From an uncultured Marinoscillum sp. (GTDB lineage Bacteria > Bacteroidota > Bacteroidia > Cytophagales > Cyclobacteriaceae): a stretch of DNA of 39,701 nucleotides. Shown here one piece after another: positions 26,902-36,325 of the stretch; position 1 is the stretch's first letter, and every line of letters begins with the position of its first letter. The notes beneath the pieces are model-generated. The model saw only the letters and a list, made by a program, of their open reading frames with translations. It was not told where the DNA came from and did no database searches. The DNA lies in the NCBI GenBank assembly GCA_902605755.1, contig CACLDR010000016.1, positions 1 to 39,701 on the forward strand. Reading direction: 5' to 3'. Both the position numbers and the translations under genes were made by a program.

Positions 26902-28874
26902 AATCGTGCATCTTTGGAATTATACTCATTTCCTTCAGTTATTCCTTGCCACTCATCCGTTCGAAAAGGAGCTAAGGGCCACCCTTCTTTGTTATGAAGA
27001 TCTAAAGGTCCAGGATTTGAAGACCATGCGTACCTGACAGCTATGGGTCTCTCTACTTTATCACAAGACAACTCTATCTCATCATTTAAAATCCTAGCCT
27101 TAGCCCAGTAAAATTTTTGATCTTCACCGGACATTGCAAATCCCCGGATATAACCATATTTATCTCTAACTACGAGATCTTTCAACGGTTGATCGATTTT
27201 CACATATACGTGATTACCCTCAATACGATGACTTTTATAATTGGGAGATAAATTATAACGTTCACCATAAGCTAGGTTTAATGCTGTTATTGCAGATCTT
27301 CTACCAACCTCTACTTTATTTTTGGGGTGAATATCGTAAGCATCTCCGATATCAATTGTTACAACTCTCCCGACATGCAATAATTTTAAGGCCTTATCTT
27401 GAGCCATGCGCATCTCAGACCATGATTGATCTATTGGATCGGAAACTTCTTGCAAATAATTGGGCAATTGTACATAAAGAAAGGGTAATTCAAAATCTCC
27501 AAAATGTGCTCTCCAATCAACAATCATTTGAGGGAAAAGAGATTGATATTCATGAGCCCGATTCACATTGCTTTCTCCTTGGTACCAAAATATCCCTTTA
27601 ACCTTAAGTTTAGTAATCGGAGCAATATTACCATTAAATAAAACCCCTGGTGAGGAAAAAGGGCTGATATTTAAGATCCTAGGAGCTTTAAAATTATCGG
27701 CATTAATAGCAGTACCCTTATGATACTTCCAGTCACCCCAAATTATTGGATTCCCCCAAAAAGCATGAGTTGTGAAACCTCCATTCCCCCCTATATCAAA
27801 TACTCTAACGGCGATTACATTATCCTTAGGATCTAATGCGTTAGTATCCACACTATAATTTCGAAAATTATGACGGCCGTACGTTTCTCCTATTTTTTTA
27901 CCATTAACCCAAACCATGTCATAATCATCTATCTGATTCAATTGGACCTTAAATTTTGGAAGATCATAACCTTCAGGAAGATCGAAGGTCTTTCGAAACC
28001 AGACAGCACCGTCATGATCTACTAAAGTGGTATCTAATTTTTCCCAAAATCCGGAAACTTTCATTTCCATCCAATCACTATCATCTAAACCTTTTTCAAA
28101 CCACTTCAAATCAAATCCTATTCCATTCAAATAATATTTTTTCTCCCAACCTTCTTTGATCTTTTCAAAATCAATCATGAGCTCATCAGATGATTTGTTG
28201 TGAGCTACTATTAAACTCACTTCCTCTTTAAATTGAGGAAAATTTAACAAAGCATCATTAGACATCCACGCCTCAATTGAACTTGATCCCAAACTGATAT
28301 TAATTAAGCCAATCGGCACACCTATCTCTCGAATTAATTTTTTCCCAAAATAATAACTTACAGCAGAAAAATTACGCATACTTTCCTCATCTAGCAACTG
28401 CCAAATACCTCCTTTTAAATCATCCTTGGGTAAATAATCAGTATCGATGTATGCTTTAAATAACCGTAGATCAGTATTCAAAAAGTTCGTGTCAGTCTCC
28501 TGATAATCAAACTGATAATTGGTCCATTCCATATTTGATTGGCCAGCACAGATCCATAAATCCCCAATCAAAATATTTTCAAAAATTAATTGATTTTCTG
28601 ATCCTTTTACATTTAAAATAAAAGGTCCACCAGCAGACATCGGAGGTAAATCAAGTATCCACTCTCCATTTTCATCTACCTTAACTTGATCAATCATAGT
28701 ACCGAATTGAATTGATATCAACTCCAATGGAGTACCCCAACCCCATAATGTGATAGGCCGATTTCTTTGCAATACCATATGATTATTAAAAATTTTAGGC
28801 ATTTTGACCTCACAAATACCAGGTATTAATATACTTACAAAAAAAAATGAAATAATCAATAATTGTTTTACCAT
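26898..28874 (-). CDS. SASA-type (sialate O-acetylesterase-like) carbohydrate esterase
   Basis: Exported esterase that removes O-acetyl groups from sugars; the SASA name reflects the sialate acetylesterases, but plant and algal glycan acetylesterases share it. A signal peptide (MVKQLLIISFFFVSILIPGI) leads to MPKIFNNHMVLQR, the GDLWICAGQSNMEW block with catalytic Ser113, and a later WYQGESN plus the DIHPKNK motif with the catalytic histidine. A jelly-roll insert (about 245-380, FRKTFDLP...VWVNGKKIGETYG) resembles the galactose-binding-like insert of these esterases. 658 residues. It overlaps the upstream FG-GAP gene by 7 bases and the downstream paralogue by 4, so it is tightly coupled to both. 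Confidence 0.92.
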   Translation of the reverse strand: MVKQLLIISFFFVSILIPGICEVKMPKIFNNHMVLQRNRPITLWGWGTPLELISIQFGTMIDQVKVDENGEWILDLPPMSAGGPFILNVKGSENQLIFENILIGDLWICAGQSNMEWTNYQFDYQETDTNFLNTDLRLFKAYIDTDYLPKDDLKGGIWQLLDEESMRNFSAVSYYFGKKLIREIGVPIGLINISLGSSSIEAWMSNDALLNFPQFKEEVSLIVAHNKSSDELMIDFEKIKEGWEKKYYLNGIGFDLKWFEKGLDDSDWMEMKVSGFWEKLDTTLVDHDGAVWFRKTFDLPEGYDLPKFKVQLNQIDDYDMVWVNGKKIGETYGRHNFRNYSVDTNALDPKDNVIAVRVFDIGGNGGFTTHAFWGNPIIWGDWKYHKGTAINADNFKAPRILNISPFSSPGVLFNGNIAPITKLKVKGIFWYQGESNVNRAHEYQSLFPQMIVDWRAHFGDFELPFLYVQLPNYLQEVSDPIDQSWSEMRMAQDKALKLLHVGRVVTIDIGDAYDIHPKNKVEVGRRSAITALNLAYGERYNLSPNYKSHRIEGNHVYVKIDQPLKDLVVRDKYGYIRGFAMSGEDQKFYWAKARILNDEIELSCDKVERPIAVRYAWSSNPGPLDLHNKEGWPLAPFRTDEWQGITEGNEYNSKDARF

Positions 28875-31800
28875 TCAAATAAAGGATTAATTTTAAAAAA
28901 ATTCAAATTCCCATTATTTGAGGCTACTGATAAATAAGGTACCTCCCCAACCATAACTTTTTTTATATTCCTAACTTCTCCTGAGAGAAAATTCCCAAGT
29001 AAATGCGTAGGCAAAACTTTGAAATCACCTTCTCCAGTTCCCAAAGCTAATATTCCTCTAGATGCATCAAGATTACCTATAGTCACATTAATTCCTGAGT
29101 TATTACCTGCCGCTATCAAGTCTAAATAGCCGTCATCATTAAAATCAGAAACAAGAAGTGCCTCAACACTTGACCACTGGAATACTTTAGGAAGTGGCTT
29201 AAATGTAAAATTGCCTGAACCTTGATTTTCAAAATAAGACGAATTTAAAGTTTGAATTTGATTTTCATAAAGAATTTTATCCCCTTGTTGTCTTATCAAA
29301 TCATTTGTTGTGAATTGTGCATACGCTTGATAAGAAGGAAAAATAGTCTGGAAATTTTTCGATGCCCTTAGCATAGTTGACCTACTGTATATAGGAAAAC
29401 TCGCATACTTTCCATCTATCAATGGGTAAAAAGTAGTAATGATACCGACACAATTAGTTTCACCTCTAGGACAATAGCCGAAAAGACGTATAGGAAACTC
29501 TTGCGAAACATTCAACCCTGAATTCAATCCCATGTTCCCTGCTACTAAATCAAGGTCTCCATCATTATCAAAATCGCCTGTCACCAAACTTCTCCAATTG
29601 CCGGCAGATCCAATCAAACTTCTTTTCTTAAATCCCTCTCCCAGACTATTAAACAAAATAGTGACCTCCATCCATTCACCTACCACTGCAATATCAGGCC
29701 ATTGATCATTATTAATATCTACTACTTTCGCATCAGTCACCATCCCCAAATCTTTCAAGTCATCAAAATTAGGACCTAAAACTGAACTAAATGAACCCTC
29801 CTCATTACTGAAAAGCCAACTATCAACGGGTTTCCCATAAGCTTGCAAATCAATCTGACCTGTTCTAAATAAATCAAGGTCTCCGTCTTGATCAAAGTCT
29901 ATAGTCAAAATTTTGGAACCTGGAATTTTGGTAGGTTCAATACGGTCTTGTGAAATTGTAAAAGTTCCATTATTATTGATTAATAGCTCATCTTGATAAG
30001 AACCTTTTTTAAATATATTCTCAGTTCCACCAGATAGGATATAAAGATCATCATCGCCGTCATTATCGCAATCAAAAAATATAGCATCCGTTTCCTCAAC
30101 AAAAGCTCTTCCAGTGACTCTTTCTTCATTCCTTCCTGAAAAATCAAAAAAAATCCCATTAAAGCCTTGCGAACCCGTCAAATAAAATAAAATTGAATCT
30201 TTACTTTCCTCACTGGAAATAGTCAAAACAGGTCCTGTATTTGAATATTTCCATGGGAGTAAGGGATATCGATCAAAATCATCATACTCTAATTCTTCAT
30301 GAATTAAATCGATCGCTTGAGCTTCTACAAATAAAAGAACATCTTCCTTTTGGAATCTTTTTCTAGGAATACTTAAATCATGTATAATATTATAAGTATT
30401 CCCGTTTTTGAGGTCATAGAGCCATGAACTATTTCCATCATACCAATCCACCCGTAAAGAATCGACAAACTCATACTCCCCCAATCCAATAATCATAACT
30501 TCTCCTACTGTTGACATATAACCTCTGCTGAGGTAATATTCAAACTTCTGAACTTGTGTATTTACGAATGCAGTGATTACGCTTCCTATCCCTCTACGAT
30601 TGAATTTGGAGCCTTTCAATTTTAGACCAATTGAATTTCCAAGTATGCCATTTTCCAAAATACTTGCTTCAGCATTGGAGTTGTTAGTTACCAAATCAAT
30701 ATCGCCATCCAAATCAATATCACCATAGGTAGCGCCAGAAGAAACTCCTACAAAAGTCTTTATCCCAGATTCCTGAAAAGTTGAATCGTTCTTATTCCAG
30801 AAAATTAAATTATTCGCATTAACTCTGTCCAAATCCTGAATTAATGCCAGATAAAGACTATCGATTTTTTTAATTGAACTAAAGGTGGATCGATTCTTTC
30901 TATAAGCTATAAAATCTTGATTGGTAATATCCTTAAGATAACCATTACTGATAAAGATATCTTTAAAGCCATCCAAATTCAAATCGACAAACAAAGGCGC
31001 CCAGCTCCAATCTGAGCTACTAATATTAGCATATTGCCCAATTTCACTGAACTTATTGATACCAAGAGTCACTCCTACGTTGAGCTGTAAAGTGTTTCTG
31101 GGATATTGAGGCTCATAACCCATGGAAGCTGCCGCCGACTGTAAATTAGTATTAAGATTATTTGCCATCATCACTCTAGATTGCCTTGCTCTAGGCAGCA
31201 TATCTACCACCAAAATATCGGGTAATTCGTCATTATTAAAATCTGCCAAATCATTACCCATACCGTTAAAAGATTGATGACTTAAGATCCTATTAATTTC
31301 ATTTGCAAAAGTACCATTGCCCTGATTGATATAAAGAATATCATTCGAAATAAAATCATTCGAAATATATAAATCTGGCCAGCCATCGATATTAAAATCC
31401 GCAACACCAATGCCTAATCCAAAGCCCTCAACCATGATTTTAGCTTGTTTTGAAACATCAACATATATTGGGTGGTCTAAAGAATCGAACCAATCACACC
31501 TTAACAATCGATCCATATTAACTGCACTCCCATCAAACTTTCTTGCAATGGGATCATTAACATTTTTAAATTGATTAGAATGATTTAATAAGTACATGTC
31601 TAAATCACCATCTAAATCATAATCTAAAACCGCTGCATGAGTAGAATAATCAGTGAAAGCAAGACCATAATCAGCAGCTGATTCGGTGAAAGTCATATCC
31701 TTATCATTTATGTAGAGAAGGTTCTTTCGCTTAACAGATTGTTTTTCACCCGCTACTGATACATACAAATCTAACCAGCCATCCTGATTAAAATCTTCAA

Positions 31801-32155
31801 CTAATACACCAGTGCACCAAACATTAGAACTTAGGCCTGCCTTTTCAGTAACATCTTGAAACTTCAAATTTCCCATATTTTGATAGAGCGTATTTGAAAC
31901 CTTATTACCGGCAAAGAATAAATCTTCTAGCCCATCATTATTAAAGTCACCCAAACCCGTGCCTGCTCCATTAAAAAAATACATGTAATCGATAATTGAA
32001 AAATTTGAGTCAATTTCGATTTTATTATTAAATGCCACACCAGTATAATCACTAGGAAGTGCATGTATAGATTGCTGCTTTTGTGAACAGTCATATAGCC
32101 AAAAACCACTCAGAAGAAGTATTATTTTATGCCAATCAACTTTTGATATATCCAT
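28868..32155 (-). CDS. FG-GAP/VCBS repeat lipoprotein with ASPIC/UnbV domain
   Basis: A 1095-residue surface protein typical of Bacteroidota PUL-type loci. A short hydrophobic segment ends in LYDC, a likely lipidated Cys. Then come about a dozen calcium-binding repeats of the type DxNxDGxxDL: examples are DFNNDGLEDL, DFNQDGWLDLYV, DYDLDGDLDMYL, DIDLDGDIDL, DFDQDGDLDLFR and DFNDDGYLDLIAAGN, forming two seven-bladed-propeller-like arrays. Between them lies an ASPIC/UnbV region (RRGIGSVITAF ... DSLRVDWYDGN). The role of such proteins is unproven; substrate or calcium binding at the cell surface is the usual inference. Its ATG lies 34 bases inside the CE7 gene and its end overlaps the SASA gene by 7 bases, so it is cotranscribed with catabolic enzymes. 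Confidence 0.9.
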   Translation of the reverse strand: MDISKVDWHKIILLLSGFWLYDCSQKQQSIHALPSDYTGVAFNNKIEIDSNFSIIDYMYFFNGAGTGLGDFNNDGLEDLFFAGNKVSNTLYQNMGNLKFQDVTEKAGLSSNVWCTGVLVEDFNQDGWLDLYVSVAGEKQSVKRKNLLYINDKDMTFTESAADYGLAFTDYSTHAAVLDYDLDGDLDMYLLNHSNQFKNVNDPIARKFDGSAVNMDRLLRCDWFDSLDHPIYVDVSKQAKIMVEGFGLGIGVADFNIDGWPDLYISNDFISNDILYINQGNGTFANEINRILSHQSFNGMGNDLADFNNDELPDILVVDMLPRARQSRVMMANNLNTNLQSAAASMGYEPQYPRNTLQLNVGVTLGINKFSEIGQYANISSSDWSWAPLFVDLNLDGFKDIFISNGYLKDITNQDFIAYRKNRSTFSSIKKIDSLYLALIQDLDRVNANNLIFWNKNDSTFQESGIKTFVGVSSGATYGDIDLDGDIDLVTNNSNAEASILENGILGNSIGLKLKGSKFNRRGIGSVITAFVNTQVQKFEYYLSRGYMSTVGEVMIIGLGEYEFVDSLRVDWYDGNSSWLYDLKNGNTYNIIHDLSIPRKRFQKEDVLLFVEAQAIDLIHEELEYDDFDRYPLLPWKYSNTGPVLTISSEESKDSILFYLTGSQGFNGIFFDFSGRNEERVTGRAFVEETDAIFFDCDNDGDDDLYILSGGTENIFKKGSYQDELLINNNGTFTISQDRIEPTKIPGSKILTIDFDQDGDLDLFRTGQIDLQAYGKPVDSWLFSNEEGSFSSVLGPNFDDLKDLGMVTDAKVVDINNDQWPDIAVVGEWMEVTILFNSLGEGFKKRSLIGSAGNWRSLVTGDFDNDGDLDLVAGNMGLNSGLNVSQEFPIRLFGYCPRGETNCVGIITTFYPLIDGKYASFPIYSRSTMLRASKNFQTIFPSYQAYAQFTTNDLIRQQGDKILYENQIQTLNSSYFENQGSGNFTFKPLPKVFQWSSVEALLVSDFNDDGYLDLIAAGNNSGINVTIGNLDASRGILALGTGEGDFKVLPTHLLGNFLSGEVRNIKKVMVGEVPYLSVASNNGNLNFFKINPLFEW

Positions 32156-33453
32156 TCGTCTGTCAACATTTTTTGCTCAGGGTAAGCGTAATGCCCTGCA
32201 TCATTCATAATACTCAATTCTTTGGGTGCGCTGATGACATTATACATACTTTGAATGGAAGTTGGAGGACAACTTTCATCATTATAACCCCAACAATAAT
32301 AACCCGGTACTTTTAATATCCTGGCAAAATTTACAACATCATAATACTTAGATGTCTCAATTTTGTCATTTTTAGCGTGAAATACGCCATTCTTTTTATC
32401 AAATAAGTGAGGCCATCCCCCTGCACGGCCGTTAAGATACCCTGTTAAATCGCAAAGTGCGGGGTAAGAAGAAACTAAATAATCAACTCTTTGATCCAAT
32501 GCCGCCATCACGATAGCCAATGCACCTCCTTGACTGCCTCCACTGACACCTAAATCTTCCTGATTAAATTGCGGCAAACTATGAATAAAATCAACAGCCT
32601 TTACACACCCCGAGTAGACCCTTCGATAATAATAAAGCTCTTTATTATCCAAATTAAAAGTCCAATAATCATTTAAAGCGGCATTCCACAATTCCCCATA
32701 TATTTCGTTGTAATCATCCATTACCACAGGAATTCCATGAATTCGAATGTCCAATACAATCATACCTTTAAGAGCATCAGTATCTTGAAACATAAAATGT
32801 GACCAAACACCTGCTCCCGGAACCTTGATTAATGCAGGGAACTTTGTCCCATTTTTAGGAACAGACAAAACACCATAAATATAGCTGCCCAACTTATAAT
32901 TTTGAAACTTCACATGGTAAACATCTAGTTTTTCATCACTCAATTCCTCAATTTTAGTTAATTTGGAATTAAGTGGTATGTCCTTATTTTGCATAAGGGT
33001 CTGTTTCCAAAAATCTTCAAAATCCTCAGGCATCGTAGTAGTTGGAATTATTTGATGACTTGCAAAAGCAACTGTAGCCATCCCCTCGTAAATTTTCCCC
33101 TCATTCGTGAGAGTAACTTTGCACCTAAGATAGCCTGGTACACTCATCCTCTGTGGCGCAAGGGTTGCTCTACCATTTTTGAGTTGAAGAATGCCGCTAT
33201 CAACAGGTTCCATCTTTTCTGGCATGATTTGATAATTTACCTTACCCTCAATTGGATTCCCATTTTTGTAGACCGAAACGCTAAATAAAACAGATTCACC
33301 TAGTTTGTAATTCCAATCGTTTTTATCTGCGGAAACAATGACCCTTACAGGTGTATAGCTCGGCCCCCACTGTCCATAAGTCAACGAGAAAGTAGAAAAA
33401 ATAAAACATACTAAAATAAACTTTACAAAACTTATCATTGAATTTGATCTCAT
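32122..33453 (-). CDS. CE7-type acetyl xylan esterase/cephalosporin C deacetylase-like enzyme
   Basis: Exported alpha/beta-hydrolase deacetylating small sugars or oligosaccharides. The signal peptide (MISFVKFILVCFIFSTFSL within the first 30 residues) precedes an N-terminal beta domain. The AXE1 domain has VSGGSQGGALAI (Ser307), WGYNDESCPP (Asp392) and NDAGHYAYPEQ (His421), the complete triad. Start: ATG at 33453 is used because it adds the basic n-region; a GTG at 33471 and an ATG at 33438 are alternatives. 443 residues, longer than cytoplasmic CE7 enzymes (about 320) because of the N-terminal domain. A second, unrelated esterase (SASA type) is three genes away, so acetylation is a major feature of the target glycan. 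Ends overlapping the FG-GAP gene by 34 bases. Confidence 0.9.
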   Translation of the reverse strand: MRSNSMISFVKFILVCFIFSTFSLTYGQWGPSYTPVRVIVSADKNDWNYKLGESVLFSVSVYKNGNPIEGKVNYQIMPEKMEPVDSGILQLKNGRATLAPQRMSVPGYLRCKVTLTNEGKIYEGMATVAFASHQIIPTTTMPEDFEDFWKQTLMQNKDIPLNSKLTKIEELSDEKLDVYHVKFQNYKLGSYIYGVLSVPKNGTKFPALIKVPGAGVWSHFMFQDTDALKGMIVLDIRIHGIPVVMDDYNEIYGELWNAALNDYWTFNLDNKELYYYRRVYSGCVKAVDFIHSLPQFNQEDLGVSGGSQGGALAIVMAALDQRVDYLVSSYPALCDLTGYLNGRAGGWPHLFDKKNGVFHAKNDKIETSKYYDVVNFARILKVPGYYCWGYNDESCPPTSIQSMYNVISAPKELSIMNDAGHYAYPEQKMLTDEWIYQKLIGIK

Positions 33454-33523
33454 TTCCAAACCTTTAAACACAAATTACTTGAGATTAAGTTAAATTATCA
33501 AATGATGTATATCTCTAAGATAC

Positions 33524-36325
33524 TCATTCAAACTTATTTGTAAATGGTGCATCGCTTGGAAGTATCCCCAAATTAACATTAGGCATACTTCCAAGTGTTA
33601 GGCGTAGCTCGCCTCCTTTTTCAAAATCACTATGATAAAACCATATTTTATTCAAAGGAATATCATTGAGATAAATAGATTGAATATATCTATTCTCAGT
33701 CCCATTATTTTCTGAGATGATTTTAAAAGTATCGCCAGAATAATAGTCCTTATTTAAATGAATAATTACCTCATCGAATACAGGACTGGTAATTTCATAA
33801 ATTGGTGCTGCAGAATTATTCCCCCTCAGACTAAAGAGTCCCATTGACATTAAAGCACTTATACCACCCATCTGTCCCTCATCTTCGTCGTGCCCTCCAT
33901 ACCCACTTTCGGGCGTAATATCACCATAAGCACGTTCATTAACTTCACGGACCCAGAACTGTGTCATCCATGGTTTTCCTACATAATTAAACACGTGCGC
34001 GCTTGAGCATCCCGGTTGATTGGCATAACTAACATATCCGTTTCCATATCCATAAACAAAATCGTCAACTACCGATTTTTCAAATGCGTAGTTAAGCTTA
34101 AATGCTAAACTATCATTACCATTCATAAGTCGAGATAGTGTTGGGATATCATGAGAAACTTGCCACGATCCTTGCCATGAATTAGATTCCACCCAACCCC
34201 TCATACTTAATGGATCGTCATGTAACCATTCTCCATTTTCGTCTTTTGGAAAAATTAATCCCTTTTCTGACCTATAAAGGTTGGTCCAATTATTTGCTCG
34301 ATTATTATAATAATTGTACTCTTTAAACTTTCCCATCTTTTTTGCCATTTGCGCTAAAGACCAATCTTGAAACGACCATTCCAGTGTTTTTCCAGCATTA
34401 CCAGGACAATATCCATTATCGATATAAAATTGTAGTTCCTCCGGTGTATCCCCCATCATTCCACCTGGTTTATGATTTTTATTCATAATGTCAAAGGCAA
34501 CCTTTGGCGATGTTTTATTCATAATACCCTTTTGATAAGCACTCACCAGAAGGCTAGTGGCAGGATTACCCGTCATAATATAAGAATATCCGCCAACATT
34601 AGGACCTCTCGGAAGTAGACCCCCATTCTTAGCATATTGAACTAAAGACGCAGAAAAATCATCTAGAATTTCAGGCCAAGCAAGACCCCAAAGGACATTA
34701 AGATTCCAGTGAGTCAACCAAAGGGCATCTGAATTGTACATGTTAAATAACGGTTTTCCTAATTTATTCATAGGAAGTTTTCTTACCTTCAAATCAGATT
34801 TTGTGAACTTCCAATTCCTCTCTCCCTGCGTGTAATCTGGATAGGTTCCTTTCACATCGTTTATAATCTTACGACCCAATAAAACATGCCATAAATCCGT
34901 GTAGAATTTAATCTGTTGCTGATCACTACCGCCGATTACCTCTACACGTTGTAACATTTCATTCCATTCGTACTCGGCATTTTCTTGCACCAAATCAAAA
35001 TCCCAATGATCCAATTCCGCATTTAGATTTTCCCAAGCATTTTCATTACTCGTATAAGAAATAGCGATTTTAACCAAAATTTGATCACCCGCTCCTACCT
35101 GGTAATTAGCCATAAGTCCAGCCGTTGGAGCATCCCAATAACTTTGTACTACTACTTCATAATCCATTGAGTCACGTCGAGTCATGTGATCTGAGCCATC
35201 GATTTGAGAAATATTTCCTTCAATCCCATGCTCGTTCCAACCACTTACAGATTCAAAAGATTTACTGAATTCCATAACAAAAAAGACTTTTATTTTTTCT
35301 GGACCACCCCAAAGTCTTCCTCCGGAATAGAAAGAACCCTCTATTTTGTATTCATTTACTACTTTCGATTTAGCTCCTGACATTGTCGTGTTTCCCAAAT
35401 AACCTCCCAAATTAATCAAAATGGAGGCTCGATCAGATTGAGTATAAGTCATTCTAAAAATACTAGCCCTAGTTGTTCCAGTATATTCTACCCACGTATT
35501 ATAGTCTTTTAAATATACTCTTTGGTAACCAGGGTGTGCCAATTCATCATCATGACTAAATCTTGATTTCCAATGAGTCTCTCCGAGAGTCGGATCTATG
35601 ATGCCCGTAGTTGGCATCATTTGAATACCAGACATCATCCAGCCATGTATTGGACTAAAGCCCAATATCTCCGTTGAATTATAATTATAGCCCCCACCAT
35701 ATTGATTTTTGTTACGTGTAATGGGTGAAGTCGCTACCATCCCAAAAGGTAATGCACCAGGAGTAAAATAAAAATATCTTCCTCGAGTTGTCTCTGTAAA
35801 TGGATTCACCCATGAAATCTGGTCTTGAAAACTTTTAGATGATGGAAATACTTCAATTTCCGATAATCCTAATTCTAGACCTACGCCATCGGTGACCTCA
35901 AAACGAACCCAATCAACCTGCTTGCTCTCAAAAGTTATTACCTTTGCATCACCATTATTAGACATGGCATTCACTGATATAACTGATCCGTCACTGAACT
36001 TTAAACGCCCTCCAGCAGTATGTGTTTCTAAAGATGCCCGATCATATAGAATGATTTTATTAATGTTTTGAGAGGTATCCCAATCAAGCTGAATCCAAGG
36101 GTACCTGATATATCCCCAAAAAGTACCACTACCTTCACAAGCCCATTCGCCTTTTTCCGCGATTCTTATGATTCCGTCAATCGCGTTTTTTGCATCATAA
36201 TGATTATTTAGATTACTCGAAGATGTAACCGTTGCAAACAATGCGATATTTTTAGGTCCGGAAAACGCTTTTTCTGAAAAAAAGAAAAAAAAGAAGATTA
36301 TTAATTTTAACTTCAACAGTTTCAT
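33524..36325 (-). CDS. GH92 family alpha-mannosidase with N-terminal discoidin-like domain
   Basis: Exo-acting calcium-dependent alpha-mannosidase, exported by a signal peptide (MKLLKLKLIIFFFFFFS). Residues about 25-165 form an F5/8 type C-like (galactose-binding) domain: NIALFATVTSSSN ... YPWIQLDWDTSQNINKIILYDR. The GH92 region runs from WVNPFTETTRGRYFYFTPGALPFGM to near the end. Catalytic-region landmarks are GWVESNSWQGSWQVSHD, with the likely acid glutamate, and GGHDEDEGQMGG (812-819), the equivalent of the usual GN(D/E)DxGQ. The following ISALMSMGLFSL differs from the common SAWYVFSALGFYP, so it is a divergent subfamily. Start at ATG 36325 overlaps the upstream stop as TAATG; 36337 is a possible alternative. 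Linkage (1,2, 1,3, 1,4 or 1,6) is not deducible. Confidence 0.93.
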   Translation of the reverse strand: MKLLKLKLIIFFFFFFSEKAFSGPKNIALFATVTSSSNLNNHYDAKNAIDGIIRIAEKGEWACEGSGTFWGYIRYPWIQLDWDTSQNINKIILYDRASLETHTAGGRLKFSDGSVISVNAMSNNGDAKVITFESKQVDWVRFEVTDGVGLELGLSEIEVFPSSKSFQDQISWVNPFTETTRGRYFYFTPGALPFGMVATSPITRNKNQYGGGYNYNSTEILGFSPIHGWMMSGIQMMPTTGIIDPTLGETHWKSRFSHDDELAHPGYQRVYLKDYNTWVEYTGTTRASIFRMTYTQSDRASILINLGGYLGNTTMSGAKSKVVNEYKIEGSFYSGGRLWGGPEKIKVFFVMEFSKSFESVSGWNEHGIEGNISQIDGSDHMTRRDSMDYEVVVQSYWDAPTAGLMANYQVGAGDQILVKIAISYTSNENAWENLNAELDHWDFDLVQENAEYEWNEMLQRVEVIGGSDQQQIKFYTDLWHVLLGRKIINDVKGTYPDYTQGERNWKFTKSDLKVRKLPMNKLGKPLFNMYNSDALWLTHWNLNVLWGLAWPEILDDFSASLVQYAKNGGLLPRGPNVGGYSYIMTGNPATSLLVSAYQKGIMNKTSPKVAFDIMNKNHKPGGMMGDTPEELQFYIDNGYCPGNAGKTLEWSFQDWSLAQMAKKMGKFKEYNYYNNRANNWTNLYRSEKGLIFPKDENGEWLHDDPLSMRGWVESNSWQGSWQVSHDIPTLSRLMNGNDSLAFKLNYAFEKSVVDDFVYGYGNGYVSYANQPGCSSAHVFNYVGKPWMTQFWVREVNERAYGDITPESGYGGHDEDEGQMGGISALMSMGLFSLRGNNSAAPIYEITSPVFDEVIIHLNKDYYSGDTFKIISENNGTENRYIQSIYLNDIPLNKIWFYHSDFEKGGELRLTLGSMPNVNLGILPSDAPFTNKFE

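Noticed and set aside
33454-33523. Possible internal promoter between GH92 and CE7 genes
   Set aside because: The 70-base gap is the longest in the operon but holds no clear TAnnTTTG box on the minus strand.
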